A stretch of 27,681 nucleotides of DNA from CAYXVF01 sp964468125 (lineage in GTDB: Bacteria; Myxococcota; XYA12-FULL-58-9; CAYXVF01), in NCBI GenBank assembly GCA_964468125.1, contig CAYXVF010000082.1, forward strand, positions 1-27,681, in the 5' to 3' direction. This document shows positions 1 to 8,648 of the stretch, piece by piece. The stretch's first letter is position 1, and each line of letters opens with the position of its first letter. Both the position numbers and the translations under genes were made by a program. The notes under the pieces were generated by a model. It did not search any database, had not been told where the DNA came from, and worked only from the letters and a program-made list of their open reading frames with translations.

Positions 1-2
1 TC

Positions 3-1166
3 AAGCGGGGCGAAATGGAAGCCGAGACCCGCGAGATGGTCACTCAGCGGCTTCGTTCACAGCAGCTCCAGCCTCAGAAGGTCAGGAAGAAGTCAGTTGA
101 TTTCAACATGCAGATCAAGCTGCCGGGGAGCAGCGGGGTATCGACAAAGGACCTCGTGGTGTTCACCCGTCAGTTCGCGACGATGATCGACGCGGGGCTC
201 CCGCTCGTGCAATGTCTCGAGATCCTGAGCTCGCAGGCGGAAAACCCCGAGATGCGCAAGGTGCTCGGTGACGTCAAGACAAACGTCGAGTCAGGTTCGA
301 CCCTCGCCGAAGCGTTGGGCAAGCAGCCAAAGGTCTTCAATCGCTTGTTCGTCAACCTGGTCGCAGCCGGTGAGGCGGCAGGTGTACTCGACACGATTCT
401 CAATCGTCTCGCTCAGTATATCGAAAAGAACATGAAGCTCGTCGGCCAGGTCAAAAAGGCCCTCACCTACCCGATTCTCGTCATCGGCGTTTCGTTCATC
501 GTCACCCTGGTTCTGTTGATCTTCGTCATCCCCGTCTTCGAGAAGATGTTCCAGGACTTCGGCAGCACCTTGCCCGCACCCACGCAGTTCGTCATCGACC
601 TGAGCAATGCGGCACAGTCCAACATCTGGCTGATCCTCGGCGGAACCATTGGGCTCGCGGTGCTCATGGCGTACCTCGTGAAGAATCCCAAGACCCGACG
701 CTACGTCGACATGGCGCTCCTCAAGCTGCCGATCTTCGGTCCGGTGATTCAAAAAATCGCGGTCGCAAAATTCACCCGGACGCTCGGCACGATGCTGAGC
801 TCCGGTGTGCCCATTCTCGACGCGCTCGAGATCGTGGCGGCGACCGCTGGGAACACACTGGTGGAAGAGGGATTGCTGCGCGTTCGAGCGAAGATCTCCG
901 AAGGTATGATGATGGCCCAGCCTCTCGCCGAGGTGAAAGTCTTTCCGCCGATGGTGGTCCAGATGATTTCGGTCGGAGAGAGCTCCGGTGCACTCGACAC
1001 GATGCTCAACAAGATCGCCGACTTCTACGACGACGAGGTCGATGCGGCGATCGGAACCATGATGAGCCTTCTCGAGCCCTTGATCATGGCGTTCTTGGCC
1101 GTGGTCCTCGGTGGTCTCGTCGTTTCCATGTATTTGCCGGTGTTCACCCTCGCCGGCGGGGTCTGA
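3..1166 (+). CDS. pilC: Type IV pilus inner-membrane platform protein PilC (5' partial)
   Basis: This is the GspF/PilC-family polytopic inner-membrane protein on which the PilB/PilT motors act during pilus extension and retraction. Two copies of the T2SSF domain are visible, at about residues 50-172 and 252-374 counting from the ATG at 15. The first begins with the typical FTRQFATMIDAGLPL segment. Hydrophobic segments lie near residues 150-175, 203-223 and 355-380. The reading frame is open to the window edge, and the codons before the ATG at 15 read KRGE, then MEAET. Family members carry such a G-E/x-EAE stretch about 20-30 residues after the true start, so the real start is upstream of the window and the ATG at 15 is internal. 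pilS follows 10 nt after the stop. In related bacteria pilB and pilT sit just upstream. Confidence 0.95.
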   Translation, partial: KRGEMEAETREMVTQRLRSQQLQPQKVRKKSVDFNMQIKLPGSSGVSTKDLVVFTRQFATMIDAGLPLVQCLEILSSQAENPEMRKVLGDVKTNVESGSTLAEALGKQPKVFNRLFVNLVAAGEAAGVLDTILNRLAQYIEKNMKLVGQVKKALTYPILVIGVSFIVTLVLLIFVIPVFEKMFQDFGSTLPAPTQFVIDLSNAAQSNIWLILGGTIGLAVLMAYLVKNPKTRRYVDMALLKLPIFGPVIQKIAVAKFTRTLGTMLSSGVPILDALEIVAATAGNTLVEEGLLRVRAKISEGMMMAQPLAEVKVFPPMVVQMISVGESSGALDTMLNKIADFYDDEVDAAIGTMMSLLEPLIMAFLAVVLGGLVVSMYLPVFTLAGGV

Positions 1167-1176
1167 CTCCGGCGTC

Positions 1177-2796
1177 ATGGCGGGACGTTTGCGCGAACGG
1201 GAGGTCGCCAACCGCCTGCCCTATCTCCTGATCTTCCGCGCGGCGGTCGCCTCCCTTCTGCTCCTGATGAACGTCGTAGCCGGCTTCGCCGGCTGGCCCG
1301 TCACCGAGCTCACCTACTGGCTCTCGGCGGTCGCGATCGCGACCTACGTCGTGGTCCTGGTCCTCGGTGCGCTCCTGCGAACGGGAGACATCAATCCCCT
1401 CGTTCTCGGCGCTACTCATCTCGCCAGCGCGGTCATGTCCACGATGCTGATCGTGCAGCTCACCGGCGGAATCCAGTCACCCTTTTCGTTCCTCTACCTG
1501 CTGGTGATTCTCGACGGCGCGATCGTGGGTGGCCGATCGATCGCTCTCGTGGTCGCAACCTTTTCCGTGATCGCCTTCGGCACGCAGCTTTCGATGCAGC
1601 TCTACGGTCTCTGGGCGCCGCCGCTCCCGGTGACAGAGCTGCAGTTCCTGCGGAGCTTCTTGATCCACGGGATCGGCTTCTATGCAACGGCCTTGCTGAG
1701 CGGCTATCTCGCGCACCTGATCGAAGGCGCCCGGGCGGAAGCGGACTCGGTGCAGGACGCACTCGAGCGCGTGGCTCAGCAGCAACGCGAGGTCCTCGCC
1801 TCCTTGCCCGTGGGGGTCGCTACGCTCACCGAGGACCTGGTGGTTTTGTCGGCGAACCCCGCGGCGCTCTCGATTCTCGACAGTGACGACGTGATCGGAA
1901 AACTCGTGCCCGACGCCTTCATCGAGGTGCTGATGGGAGATGCTCCCACCGGCGAAGTCCGCTACCGAGATCGGGTCCTGTCCGTAACCCGCGCGGAGGC
2001 GACCGCAGTGCGCACGATTTCACCCCGGCCCCTCCTGGTCATGGTGTTGGAGGACCGCACGGAGGTTCACGCTCTCGAATCGGAGGTGCGTCAGAGCGAG
2101 CGACTCGCGTCCCTGGGTGCCCTGTCGGCAGCGATGGCCCACGAGATTCGAAATCCTCTCGCTGGCCTATCCGGCGCGATCGAGCTGATGTTCTCGGACC
2201 CGAACGACGAAACGATGCGGAAGCGCCTCGAGGGTGTGGTCCATCGTGAGGTGCGGCGTCTCAACAAGCTGATCAGTGATTTTCTGTCCTATGCCCGACC
2301 CAGTGAGCCCAACAAGAGAATCGTCGACCTAAACGATTTGGCCCGCGAAGTGTGCGTGATGGCCGAGCGCGAAGGCGGACACTCAGTAAACCTAAATGTC
2401 GACCCGGAGGCGCGGATCTGGGCGGACGCGGAGCAATTCCGACAGGTGCTGTGGAATCTCCTGCGCAATGCATTCGATGCCTCACCGGAGGGGATGGCCG
2501 TAGAAGTGCGGGCAGAACGAGACGGTTCACGCTGGCGCATCGACGTCATCGATCAGGGCACGGGTATCGACCCGGCGATTCGCGACGTTCTCTATGAGCC
2601 CTTCCGAACGACGAAAGCGTCCGGTACGGGGCTGGGGCTGGCGTTGGTCCACCGCATCATGGAGAGTCACGGTGGACGAATACAATTGAGCGATGTGGAG
2701 GGCGGCGGTACGCGCGCGAGCGCGTGGTGGATTGCAGCCGAGCCCGACGCACGTGAATCGACTCCTCGCTCCCTACCGGCGCGAGGGGCATCGTGA
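1177..2796 (+). CDS. pilS: Sensor histidine kinase PilS
   Basis: Membrane sensor kinase that phosphorylates PilR and so controls pilin transcription. With the ATG at 1177 the protein is 539 aa. The start is chosen because it lies 10 nt after pilC, whereas an in-frame ATG at 1111 would lie deep inside pilC. About six hydrophobic segments fill residues 14-183, as in PilS of Pseudomonas. A PAS-like region follows at about 200-295. The HisKA H-box has His322 in AMAHEIRNPL. The HATPase domain shows the N box near 427-436, G1 DQGTGID near 459 and G2 GTGLGLAL near 483. pilR starts 7 nt downstream. The signal it senses is not visible here; in Pseudomonas PilS reads membrane pilin levels. Confidence 0.93.
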   Translation: MAGRLREREVANRLPYLLIFRAAVASLLLLMNVVAGFAGWPVTELTYWLSAVAIATYVVVLVLGALLRTGDINPLVLGATHLASAVMSTMLIVQLTGGIQSPFSFLYLLVILDGAIVGGRSIALVVATFSVIAFGTQLSMQLYGLWAPPLPVTELQFLRSFLIHGIGFYATALLSGYLAHLIEGARAEADSVQDALERVAQQQREVLASLPVGVATLTEDLVVLSANPAALSILDSDDVIGKLVPDAFIEVLMGDAPTGEVRYRDRVLSVTRAEATAVRTISPRPLLVMVLEDRTEVHALESEVRQSERLASLGALSAAMAHEIRNPLAGLSGAIELMFSDPNDETMRKRLEGVVHREVRRLNKLISDFLSYARPSEPNKRIVDLNDLAREVCVMAEREGGHSVNLNVDPEARIWADAEQFRQVLWNLLRNAFDASPEGMAVEVRAERDGSRWRIDVIDQGTGIDPAIRDVLYEPFRTTKASGTGLGLALVHRIMESHGGRIQLSDVEGGGTRASAWWIAAEPDARESTPRSLPARGAS

Positions 2797-2803
2797 GAAC
2801 GTT

Positions 2804-4198
2804 GTGGCCCAAGTTCTGATCGTCGACGACGAGCAATCGCTTCGGGAGGTACTCGAGACGCTCTTGGAAAAGGAGGGCCATGACGTCGTGACGGCTGCCG
2901 ACGTCACTTCGGCGATCGGCTGCGTGGGAAACCATCGTCTAGACCTCGTCTTCACCGACCTCAAGCTGCCGGACGGATCGGGAATGGAGGTGCTCAAACA
3001 CGTGCGAGAGCGCCAGCCCGACGCGCAGGTGATCGTCATGACCGCCTACGCGACCACGGAAACCGCGGTGGATGCGATGAAGCTCGGAGCGTACGACTAT
3101 CAGCTCAAACCGTTCAAGATCGAGGAGATCCGGGCGATCACTCACAAGGCGCTCGAAAAGGTCACGCTAATTCGTGAGAACCAGCAGCTCGCCACTCAGT
3201 TGCGTGACCGTTACGGCCTCTCACCGATCGTCGGTCGTAGCCCAAAGATGGGCAAGGTGCTGGAGCTGATCGAAAAAGTCGCGCCAACCAAGGCGAATGT
3301 ACTGGTTGAAGGGGAGAGCGGTACCGGCAAGGAGCTCGTAGCGCGAGCGATTCATCAGAGCAGTCCGCGCTCGAGTGGGCCCTTTGTTCCCGTAAACTGC
3401 GGCGCGATTCCCGAGACGCTGATCGAGGCCGAGCTCTTCGGCCACGCGGCGGGTGCGTACACGGGCGCGCAGAAAGCGCGGGCCGGGCTCTTCGAGGCGG
3501 CCAAGGGGGGCACCCTGCTCCTCGACGAGGTCGGGGAGCTGCCACCTCAGGTGCAGGTAAAGCTGCTCCGGGTGATCCAAGAGCGGACCGTGCGTCGCGT
3601 CGGAGACGACACAGAACGGCCCGTGGACGTTCGACTCGTCTCCGCAACCAATCGCGATCTGCAACACATGGTCGAGTTGGGTGAGTTTCGCGAAGACCTC
3701 TACTACCGATTGAACGTCGTGCGGATCCGGGTGCCGCCGCTGCGCGAGCGACGAGAGGACATTCCCCTCCTCGCCCGGGCCTTTCTCAAGAAGTACGTGG
3801 AAGAGATCGGGAAGCCGCTCGAAGGGTTTTCCCGCGCGACCATGAGTCAGATCGAAGCCTTTTCCTATCCTGGCAACGTTCGCGAACTCGAGAACGTGAT
3901 CGAGCGGGCGGTGGCCCTCGCGTCCGGTTCCAATATCGAAATTGACGACCTTCCCGACGAGCTCGCAACCGCCAGGCCGGCTCCCTCACCTGCGCAGCTG
4001 TCGCTCGAAGAGGGATTCGACCTCAAGGAGAGGCTCGGTGAAGTCGAGCGGGCCTACATCGAGCTCGCGATGGAGCGGGCGGGTGGGGTGAAGACACATG
4101 CCGCGAGTCTCTTGGGCCTCTCCTTCCGCTCCTTCCGCCATAGGCTCAAGAAGCTCGGTATCGACCAGGGAGACGATGAGCTCGAAGTCGAAGATTGA
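2804..4198 (+). CDS. pilR: Sigma-54-dependent response regulator PilR
   Basis: NtrC-family enhancer-binding protein that activates RNA polymerase-sigma54 at pilA. From the GTG at 2804 it is 464 aa. This start gives the canonical receiver N-terminus MAQVLIVDDE and lies 7 nt after pilS; the upstream ATG at 2693 would add a non-homologous stretch inside pilS. The receiver domain has Asp52 (TDLKLPD) and Lys102. The AAA+ domain (about 142-370) has Walker A GESGTGKE at 170, Walker B LLLDEVGE near 238 and the sigma-54 contact loop written GAYTGA at 217, Tyr instead of the usual Phe. A Fis-type helix-turn-helix lies at about 430-452. Its likely target is the sigma-54 promoter found upstream of pilA at 16531-16546. 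Confidence 0.93.
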   Translation: MAQVLIVDDEQSLREVLETLLEKEGHDVVTAADVTSAIGCVGNHRLDLVFTDLKLPDGSGMEVLKHVRERQPDAQVIVMTAYATTETAVDAMKLGAYDYQLKPFKIEEIRAITHKALEKVTLIRENQQLATQLRDRYGLSPIVGRSPKMGKVLELIEKVAPTKANVLVEGESGTGKELVARAIHQSSPRSSGPFVPVNCGAIPETLIEAELFGHAAGAYTGAQKARAGLFEAAKGGTLLLDEVGELPPQVQVKLLRVIQERTVRRVGDDTERPVDVRLVSATNRDLQHMVELGEFREDLYYRLNVVRIRVPPLRERREDIPLLARAFLKKYVEEIGKPLEGFSRATMSQIEAFSYPGNVRELENVIERAVALASGSNIEIDDLPDELATARPAPSPAQLSLEEGFDLKERLGEVERAYIELAMERAGGVKTHAASLLGLSFRSFRHRLKKLGIDQGDDELEVED

Positions 4199-4231
4199 CC
4201 CGCGTGCTCCCGGGGCGCTACGGGGTGTTCC

Positions 4232-4810
4232 ATGAGCAAATGGCTCGATACCATCGATGAGCACCTGGCCGTGGTTCGGGAAGCGCGCGAGGGCCTCGAC
4301 GGCCCTCTGGCCGAAAGCGTCGTGCGCTGCAGGGAGGCGCTCACGGCGGGGCACAAGGTGTTGGTCTGCGGCAATGGCGGGAGCGCGGCCGATGCGCAAC
4401 ACTTTGCTGCGGAGCTCTCCGGGCGCTTCTTTCGTGACCGGCCGGCCCTCGCCGCGGTTGCTCTCACCACCGATAGCTCCGCGCTCACGGCTATCGCGAA
4501 CGACATGGGCTATGACGAGGTTTTTGCGCGCCAGGTCGAAGCGCTTGGGAACGACGGGGATGTGCTCATCGCGATCAGCACCAGCGGCAATTCGCGCAAC
4601 GTGCTCCGGGCGGCGGAGGTTGCGCGCAGCCGCGGCTTGACGGTGATCGGACTGAGTGGTCGCGCGGGAGGTTCTCTGCGAGACGCGTCCGACGTTTGTC
4701 TCCGAGCTCCGAGTGACAGCGTGCCGCGCATTCAAGAGGTGCACGAGCTGCTCCTGCACAGCCTAGCCGAGTCGATCGAGTCCGCGATGTTTCCGGAGGA
4801 GGGAGTGTGA
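4232..4810 (+). CDS. gmhA: Sedoheptulose-7-phosphate isomerase GmhA
   Basis: First enzyme of ADP-heptose synthesis: sedoheptulose 7-phosphate to D-glycero-D-manno-heptose 7-phosphate, in the cytoplasm. The protein is 192 aa, the same as the E. coli enzyme. It is a SIS-domain protein with CGNGGSAADAQH at 46-57 and ISTSGNS at 115-121. Glu61 (AAELSGRF) and His171 (QEVHELLLH) match the catalytic Glu and His of GmhA. It begins 33 nt after pilR and its TGA overlaps the GTG of hldE by 3 nt, so the two heptose genes are coupled. The other SIS family member DiaA is similar, but the pairing with hldE makes GmhA much more likely. Confidence 0.92.
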   Translation: MSKWLDTIDEHLAVVREAREGLDGPLAESVVRCREALTAGHKVLVCGNGGSAADAQHFAAELSGRFFRDRPALAAVALTTDSSALTAIANDMGYDEVFARQVEALGNDGDVLIAISTSGNSRNVLRAAEVARSRGLTVIGLSGRAGGSLRDASDVCLRAPSDSVPRIQEVHELLLHSLAESIESAMFPEEGV

Positions 4811-6264
4811 CCTTCACCGCCCAGCGCATCGCGGACGTGCTCGCAGCTTTCGACGAAAGCCGCGTCTGGGTCGTCGGGGACGTCATGCTCGACGAGTATC
4901 TCTCGGGAGAGGTTTCCCGCGTCTCGCCGGACGCGCCGGTACAGGTGGTGCAGGTCGAAGGGACCGAGTATCGCTTGGGCGGGGCAGCGAACGTCGCAAA
5001 CGGCATCGCTGCCCTCGGGGGGCGGGTCGAGCTTCTCAGTGTCGTCGGCGACGATGCGCCGGGCCGTACCTTGCGGGCCCTGGCGGAACAGGAGGGCATC
5101 GGAACCCGCGCGCTGATGGTGGAAGACCGTAGGCAGACCATTCGCAAGGTTCGGGTCGTCGCTCGTCGGCAGCACGTGCTCCGCCTCGATTGGGAGGTGG
5201 CGTCTCCCATTTCCGCGGAGCTGCGCGACGAGGCGTGGGAGCGGTTGAGCGCGGCGGACGCGCCCCCGAGCGTGATCATTCTCTCCGATTACAACAAGGG
5301 CCTGCTCAGCCGCGCGCTGAACGCGCGCATCGTCGAGTGGGCGAGGCCTCGCGGCATCCCGGTCCTCGTCGACCCCAAAGTCCTCGATTTCACGCACTAC
5401 GCCGGCGCGACCATGGTCAAGCCGAATCGCAAGGAGATCGAGGCGACGCTCGCGCAGCCGCTTCGCGATGACCCTCAATGGTATGATGAGCAGATTCGTC
5501 CGCTGCTGGAGCAAGCGGACCTCGGCGGCATGCTCGTCACCCTCGGCGAGCTGGGCATGGCGCTCGTTCACCGCGACTACGACGTCGTGCGGATCAACAC
5601 GCGTGCCCGCGAAGTCTTCGACGTCACCGGCGCAGGAGACACGGTGATCAGCACCCTCGCCCTCGCTGTTTCGGCGGGCTGCGAGTGGGGTGAAGCAGCG
5701 GAGATCGCAAATGCGGCCGCAGGTTTGGCCGTGGCGAAGGTGGGGACGGCGATCGTAACCCGGCCTGAGCTCGCTGCCGGCCTCTCCCCGCGGCGGACTC
5801 TCGGCGCAACGACCCCCGACCTACTGGTCGAAGAGCTCGGCTGGTGGCGGCTGCAGGGTAAGACGATCGTCTTCACCAACGGCTGCTTCGACGTGCTCCA
5901 CGTCGGCCACCTCGAGCTCTTGCGCGCGGCAGCGGAGCAGGGGGACGTCCTCGTCGTGGGGCTCAATGACGATGCCTCGGTGACTCGACTGAAGGGGGAG
6001 GGGCGGCCCATCGTTCCTGCGGCCGAGCGCGCGGAGCTGCTCGCCTCTCTCGACTGCGTCGACGCGGTCACCCTATTCTCTGAGGATACTCCAGCCGCAC
6101 TGATCGAACGGGTGCAGCCGGACGTGCTGGTCAAAGGGGGAGACTACCGGCCCGAGGATGTCGTGGGCGGTGCAACAGTCGAAGCACGCGGGGGGCGGGT
6201 CGTGATCGTGCCCCTCGTTCCCGGTCGGTCGACCACCAAGATCGTCGAAAAACTCGGACGCTAG
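4807..6264 (+). CDS. hldE: Bifunctional heptose-7-P kinase / heptose-1-P adenylyltransferase HldE
   Basis: Supplies the kinase and nucleotidyltransferase steps of ADP-D-glycero-beta-D-manno-heptose synthesis. At 485 aa it is full length (E. coli 477). The N-terminal PfkB-type kinase (about 18-325) has the RLGGAANVANGIAALGG substrate segment near 56 and the TGAGDT anion-hole/catalytic motif at 274-279. The C-terminal cytidylyltransferase-like domain begins at about 354 with TNGCFDVLHVGH (357-368) and ends with the VKGGDY segment near 442. The GTG start at 4807 overlaps the gmhA stop, indicating translational coupling. The intermediate phosphatase GmhB and the epimerase HldD are not in the window. 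Confidence 0.95.
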   Translation: MTFTAQRIADVLAAFDESRVWVVGDVMLDEYLSGEVSRVSPDAPVQVVQVEGTEYRLGGAANVANGIAALGGRVELLSVVGDDAPGRTLRALAEQEGIGTRALMVEDRRQTIRKVRVVARRQHVLRLDWEVASPISAELRDEAWERLSAADAPPSVIILSDYNKGLLSRALNARIVEWARPRGIPVLVDPKVLDFTHYAGATMVKPNRKEIEATLAQPLRDDPQWYDEQIRPLLEQADLGGMLVTLGELGMALVHRDYDVVRINTRAREVFDVTGAGDTVISTLALAVSAGCEWGEAAEIANAAAGLAVAKVGTAIVTRPELAAGLSPRRTLGATTPDLLVEELGWWRLQGKTIVFTNGCFDVLHVGHLELLRAAAEQGDVLVVGLNDDASVTRLKGEGRPIVPAAERAELLASLDCVDAVTLFSEDTPAALIERVQPDVLVKGGDYRPEDVVGGATVEARGGRVVIVPLVPGRSTTKIVEKLGR

Positions 6265-6308
6265 GGCCTCTCAAGTTTCGTTGCGCGTGTGCCGTTGTCC
6301 AGGGCGCC

Positions 6309-7517
6309 ATGACGAATGTTGCGTCCCATTCTGAGAGCTTGACCGGTCCCGAGATCGACGCCGAAGTGCTTCGGCTCATCGGGAGCCCAAAACTCGAGAT
6401 CCCGCCCGCCCCAACCGTCGCCCTCAAGCTGCAGGAGCTGATCGGCCGAGTCGATTTTGGTGGCCCCGAGCTCGTGAAGATCATCGAGACGGACGGGACC
6501 CTGACCGCGATGGTTCTTCGCTACGCGAATGCGGCGGGTCGCGGGGCGCGAGTGCCGGTCACCGAGCTCGCTGCAGCGGTGTCCCGTGTGGGTCTCCGCG
6601 CCGTGGCGCAGATCGCTCTCGCCCAGGAGCTCGGGCGCCTCTATGGCAAGGCCGGCAAGCTCGCTGACGTGCGAAAGATGCTCTGGCAGCGCTCGCTGGT
6701 CAGTGCGCTCGTCTGTCAGACGTTGGCGAAGCACCGCGGTTGGAACGCGGACCAGGCCTTTACCGTCGGCCTGCTGCACGATTTCGGTGCCTCCGTCGTA
6801 TTGGCCGCAGCGGAGAAGGTACTCGAAGGGACGGACGTTCAGCGGCCCGTGAATGCATGGATGGCGATGGCGATGGAGAGTCACACGGAGGTCGGCTCGA
6901 TCGTCGCCAACGATTGGCAGCTTCCGTCCTTGCTTCACGACGCGATGGTGTACCACCACAGCCCCGGCATGAGTGAGCGCTACCGCAACCTGCTCGAGCT
7001 CATCGATGTGTCCGACCGGGTGGCATCGCTCTTCGAGCGGCACGTGGAGATCACCGAGCAGCATCTTCTCGTGTGCCTCGGTGATCTCGATGAGGTGCAG
7101 AAGATCCTCGGGGAGCTCCCGGGTTACGCCAAACGCATCGAGCTGTTGAGCCAGCCACCGAGTCAGGTGGGCAAGAAGTCGATTTCCGCCGTGCTGAGCT
7201 CGACGCAAACCACGCTACACGGCCAGATACGCAAGCTCGAGCTGCCCCTCGACATCGTCGGCCAGAAGGGGGACTTCAGCGCCGTGGGGATCGCCACCGA
7301 TGGTCTCGTGGTCATGGGGAGCGTGGAGCTGCCCCTGAACTCCTTGACCCGGGTCGTCGTTCAGACTTCCGCGAGCGAGCCCTTCGAGCTCTGGTGCAAC
7401 GCGGTGCTCTGCGAGCCGGTGGAGCTCGCATTTCGGATCGAGCTTCGTCCCTTCGCCCTGAACGGTGAGGTCAAAGCGCGCTTCAACGAGCTCTTCGTGC
7501 ACGCTCAGCCGGCGTAG
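6309..7517 (+). CDS. HDOD domain protein with C-terminal PilZ-like domain
   Basis: 402 aa, soluble, probably a signalling protein. The HDOD domain (about 25-240) is clear. It opens with LEIPPAPTVALKLQEL, keeps an HD pair in GLLHDFG (157-158), and has the HTEVG and MVYHH segments near 192 and 213. HDOD proteins are non-enzymatic or poorly defined regulators, often linked to c-di-GMP and motility. Residues about 305-395 (LPLDIVG... GIATDGLVVMGSVELPL...) follow the strand pattern of a PilZ domain, but the RxxxR and NxSxxG c-di-GMP-binding motifs are not intact. Binding is therefore doubtful. The gene is last in the pilC-to-hldE strand run, 44 nt after hldE, and its 3' end overlaps the convergent glycosyltransferase by 13 nt. 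Confidence 0.8.
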   Translation: MTNVASHSESLTGPEIDAEVLRLIGSPKLEIPPAPTVALKLQELIGRVDFGGPELVKIIETDGTLTAMVLRYANAAGRGARVPVTELAAAVSRVGLRAVAQIALAQELGRLYGKAGKLADVRKMLWQRSLVSALVCQTLAKHRGWNADQAFTVGLLHDFGASVVLAAAEKVLEGTDVQRPVNAWMAMAMESHTEVGSIVANDWQLPSLLHDAMVYHHSPGMSERYRNLLELIDVSDRVASLFERHVEITEQHLLVCLGDLDEVQKILGELPGYAKRIELLSQPPSQVGKKSISAVLSSTQTTLHGQIRKLELPLDIVGQKGDFSAVGIATDGLVVMGSVELPLNSLTRVVVQTSASEPFELWCNAVLCEPVELAFRIELRPFALNGEVKARFNELFVHAQPA

Positions 7518-8611
7518 ATCGCCGCAAATCGGCGCGCCTGAAGCTCGGCGGAGAACCCTTCGACCACGCGCGCTCGCGCCGCCTCGCCGCGTCGAAGCCG
7601 CGCCTCGCTCGACTCCTGGGCGATCTGGAGCCACCCATTCGCAAGCGCTCGAGGCGAGCGGCGCGGGACGACGACTCCGCAGGGCCCGAGAACCCGTCGG
7701 CTGTCACCGGCGTCTGTCACCACCGGGACGGCCTCGCAGGCCATCGCTTCCAACAGGCTCATGCTCGACGCCTCGCTGATCGAGGACAGGCTGAACACGT
7801 CAAAAGCGTTGTAGAGGGTCTCGACGTCGGAGCGAAAGCCCACCCGAATGACTGCCTCTTCGAGCCCATGCTCGTGCACCCAATGATTGAGCGTGTCGTT
7901 CTCCTGGGTCATGCCCGCGCCAGCGAGCACGAAGCGTGCTTCCGGGAGCCGTGCGCGGACGAGCGCCGCGGCATGCAGGAATGTCTTCAAGTCTTTTTGT
8001 GGATCGAAGCGCGCGACCATTCCGACGACGAAGGCCTTTTCGTCGAGTCCTAGGGCCTCGCGTCTGTCCGTGTGGTCGCGGCGAAAGCGGGTCACATCGA
8101 CACCGTTGTCGATCACCTCCATCGGCGCGTAACCCATCTCGCGATGCACGCGGGCGGTGGCATGAGAGCAGGCGATGATCCGGCGGGGAACAAAAGGCGA
8201 GAGGGTCGCGCAGCGGGCCGCGACCCAGCGCGTCGAGAGCTTGACGCCTCTCGGGTCCAGATCGCTCACATGGAGATGCCAGAGGACGGGGATCCCCGCG
8301 GCGCGGCCGAGGAGGCCGGCGAAGAGGTCTGCGTGGTAGAGCCAGGTGTGGACCCAGGCCGGTTTCAGCCGGCGCAAGAGTCGCAAGAGCGTCCGACTGC
8401 CTCGGACAACCTCTAAGGGGTCGGTCATGTGGAGCCAGTGGACCGGCACCCCGAGCTCTCGAATTCGGGGTCCGAAGGGAGCGATGTCTTTGAGCGCCAC
8501 GACGTGATGCTCGAAATCCGGCAGATGGCGGATCAATTCGTAAAGACCACTCTGTGCACCGCCAGCGCCGAGTCCGGTGATCGCGTGGAGGATCTTGAGG
8601 CGCGTCGCCAT
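7505..8611 (-). CDS. GT4-family glycosyltransferase
   Basis: 368 aa, GT-B fold retaining glycosyltransferase of family 4. The N-terminal acceptor domain opens with HAITGLGAGGAQ (9-20). The donor side shows DNGVD near 168-172, GMVARFDPQKD near 197-207, and an intact EX7E motif with Glu280 and Glu288 in SEASSMSLLEAMA. The ATG at 8611 is preferred because the sequence becomes family-like there; a GTG at 8629 would add six residues. It faces the HAD gene across only 37 bp and converges on the HDOD gene. The neighbourhood (heptose synthesis, WecA-like enzyme, ligase) points to LPS or pilus glycan assembly, but donor sugar and acceptor cannot be read from sequence. Confidence 0.88.
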   Translation of the reverse strand: MATRLKILHAITGLGAGGAQSGLYELIRHLPDFEHHVVALKDIAPFGPRIRELGVPVHWLHMTDPLEVVRGSRTLLRLLRRLKPAWVHTWLYHADLFAGLLGRAAGIPVLWHLHVSDLDPRGVKLSTRWVAARCATLSPFVPRRIIACSHATARVHREMGYAPMEVIDNGVDVTRFRRDHTDRREALGLDEKAFVVGMVARFDPQKDLKTFLHAAALVRARLPEARFVLAGAGMTQENDTLNHWVHEHGLEEAVIRVGFRSDVETLYNAFDVFSLSSISEASSMSLLEAMACEAVPVVTDAGDSRRVLGPCGVVVPRRSPRALANGWLQIAQESSEARLRRGEAARARVVEGFSAELQARRFAAIYAG

Positions 8612-8648
8612 CGCGCTTACGACTAACACGCATCCGACTGGAGGTCAT

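Noticed and set aside
15..17. ATG at 15 as the true start of pilC
   Set aside because: The upstream in-frame codons read KRGE and continue the PilC N-terminal domain, so the gene runs off the window edge.
291..1211. 306-codon minus-strand frame opposite pilC
   Set aside because: Shadow of pilC in GC-rich DNA: His/Arg/Glu-rich with no motifs, while pilC on the other strand is unmistakable.
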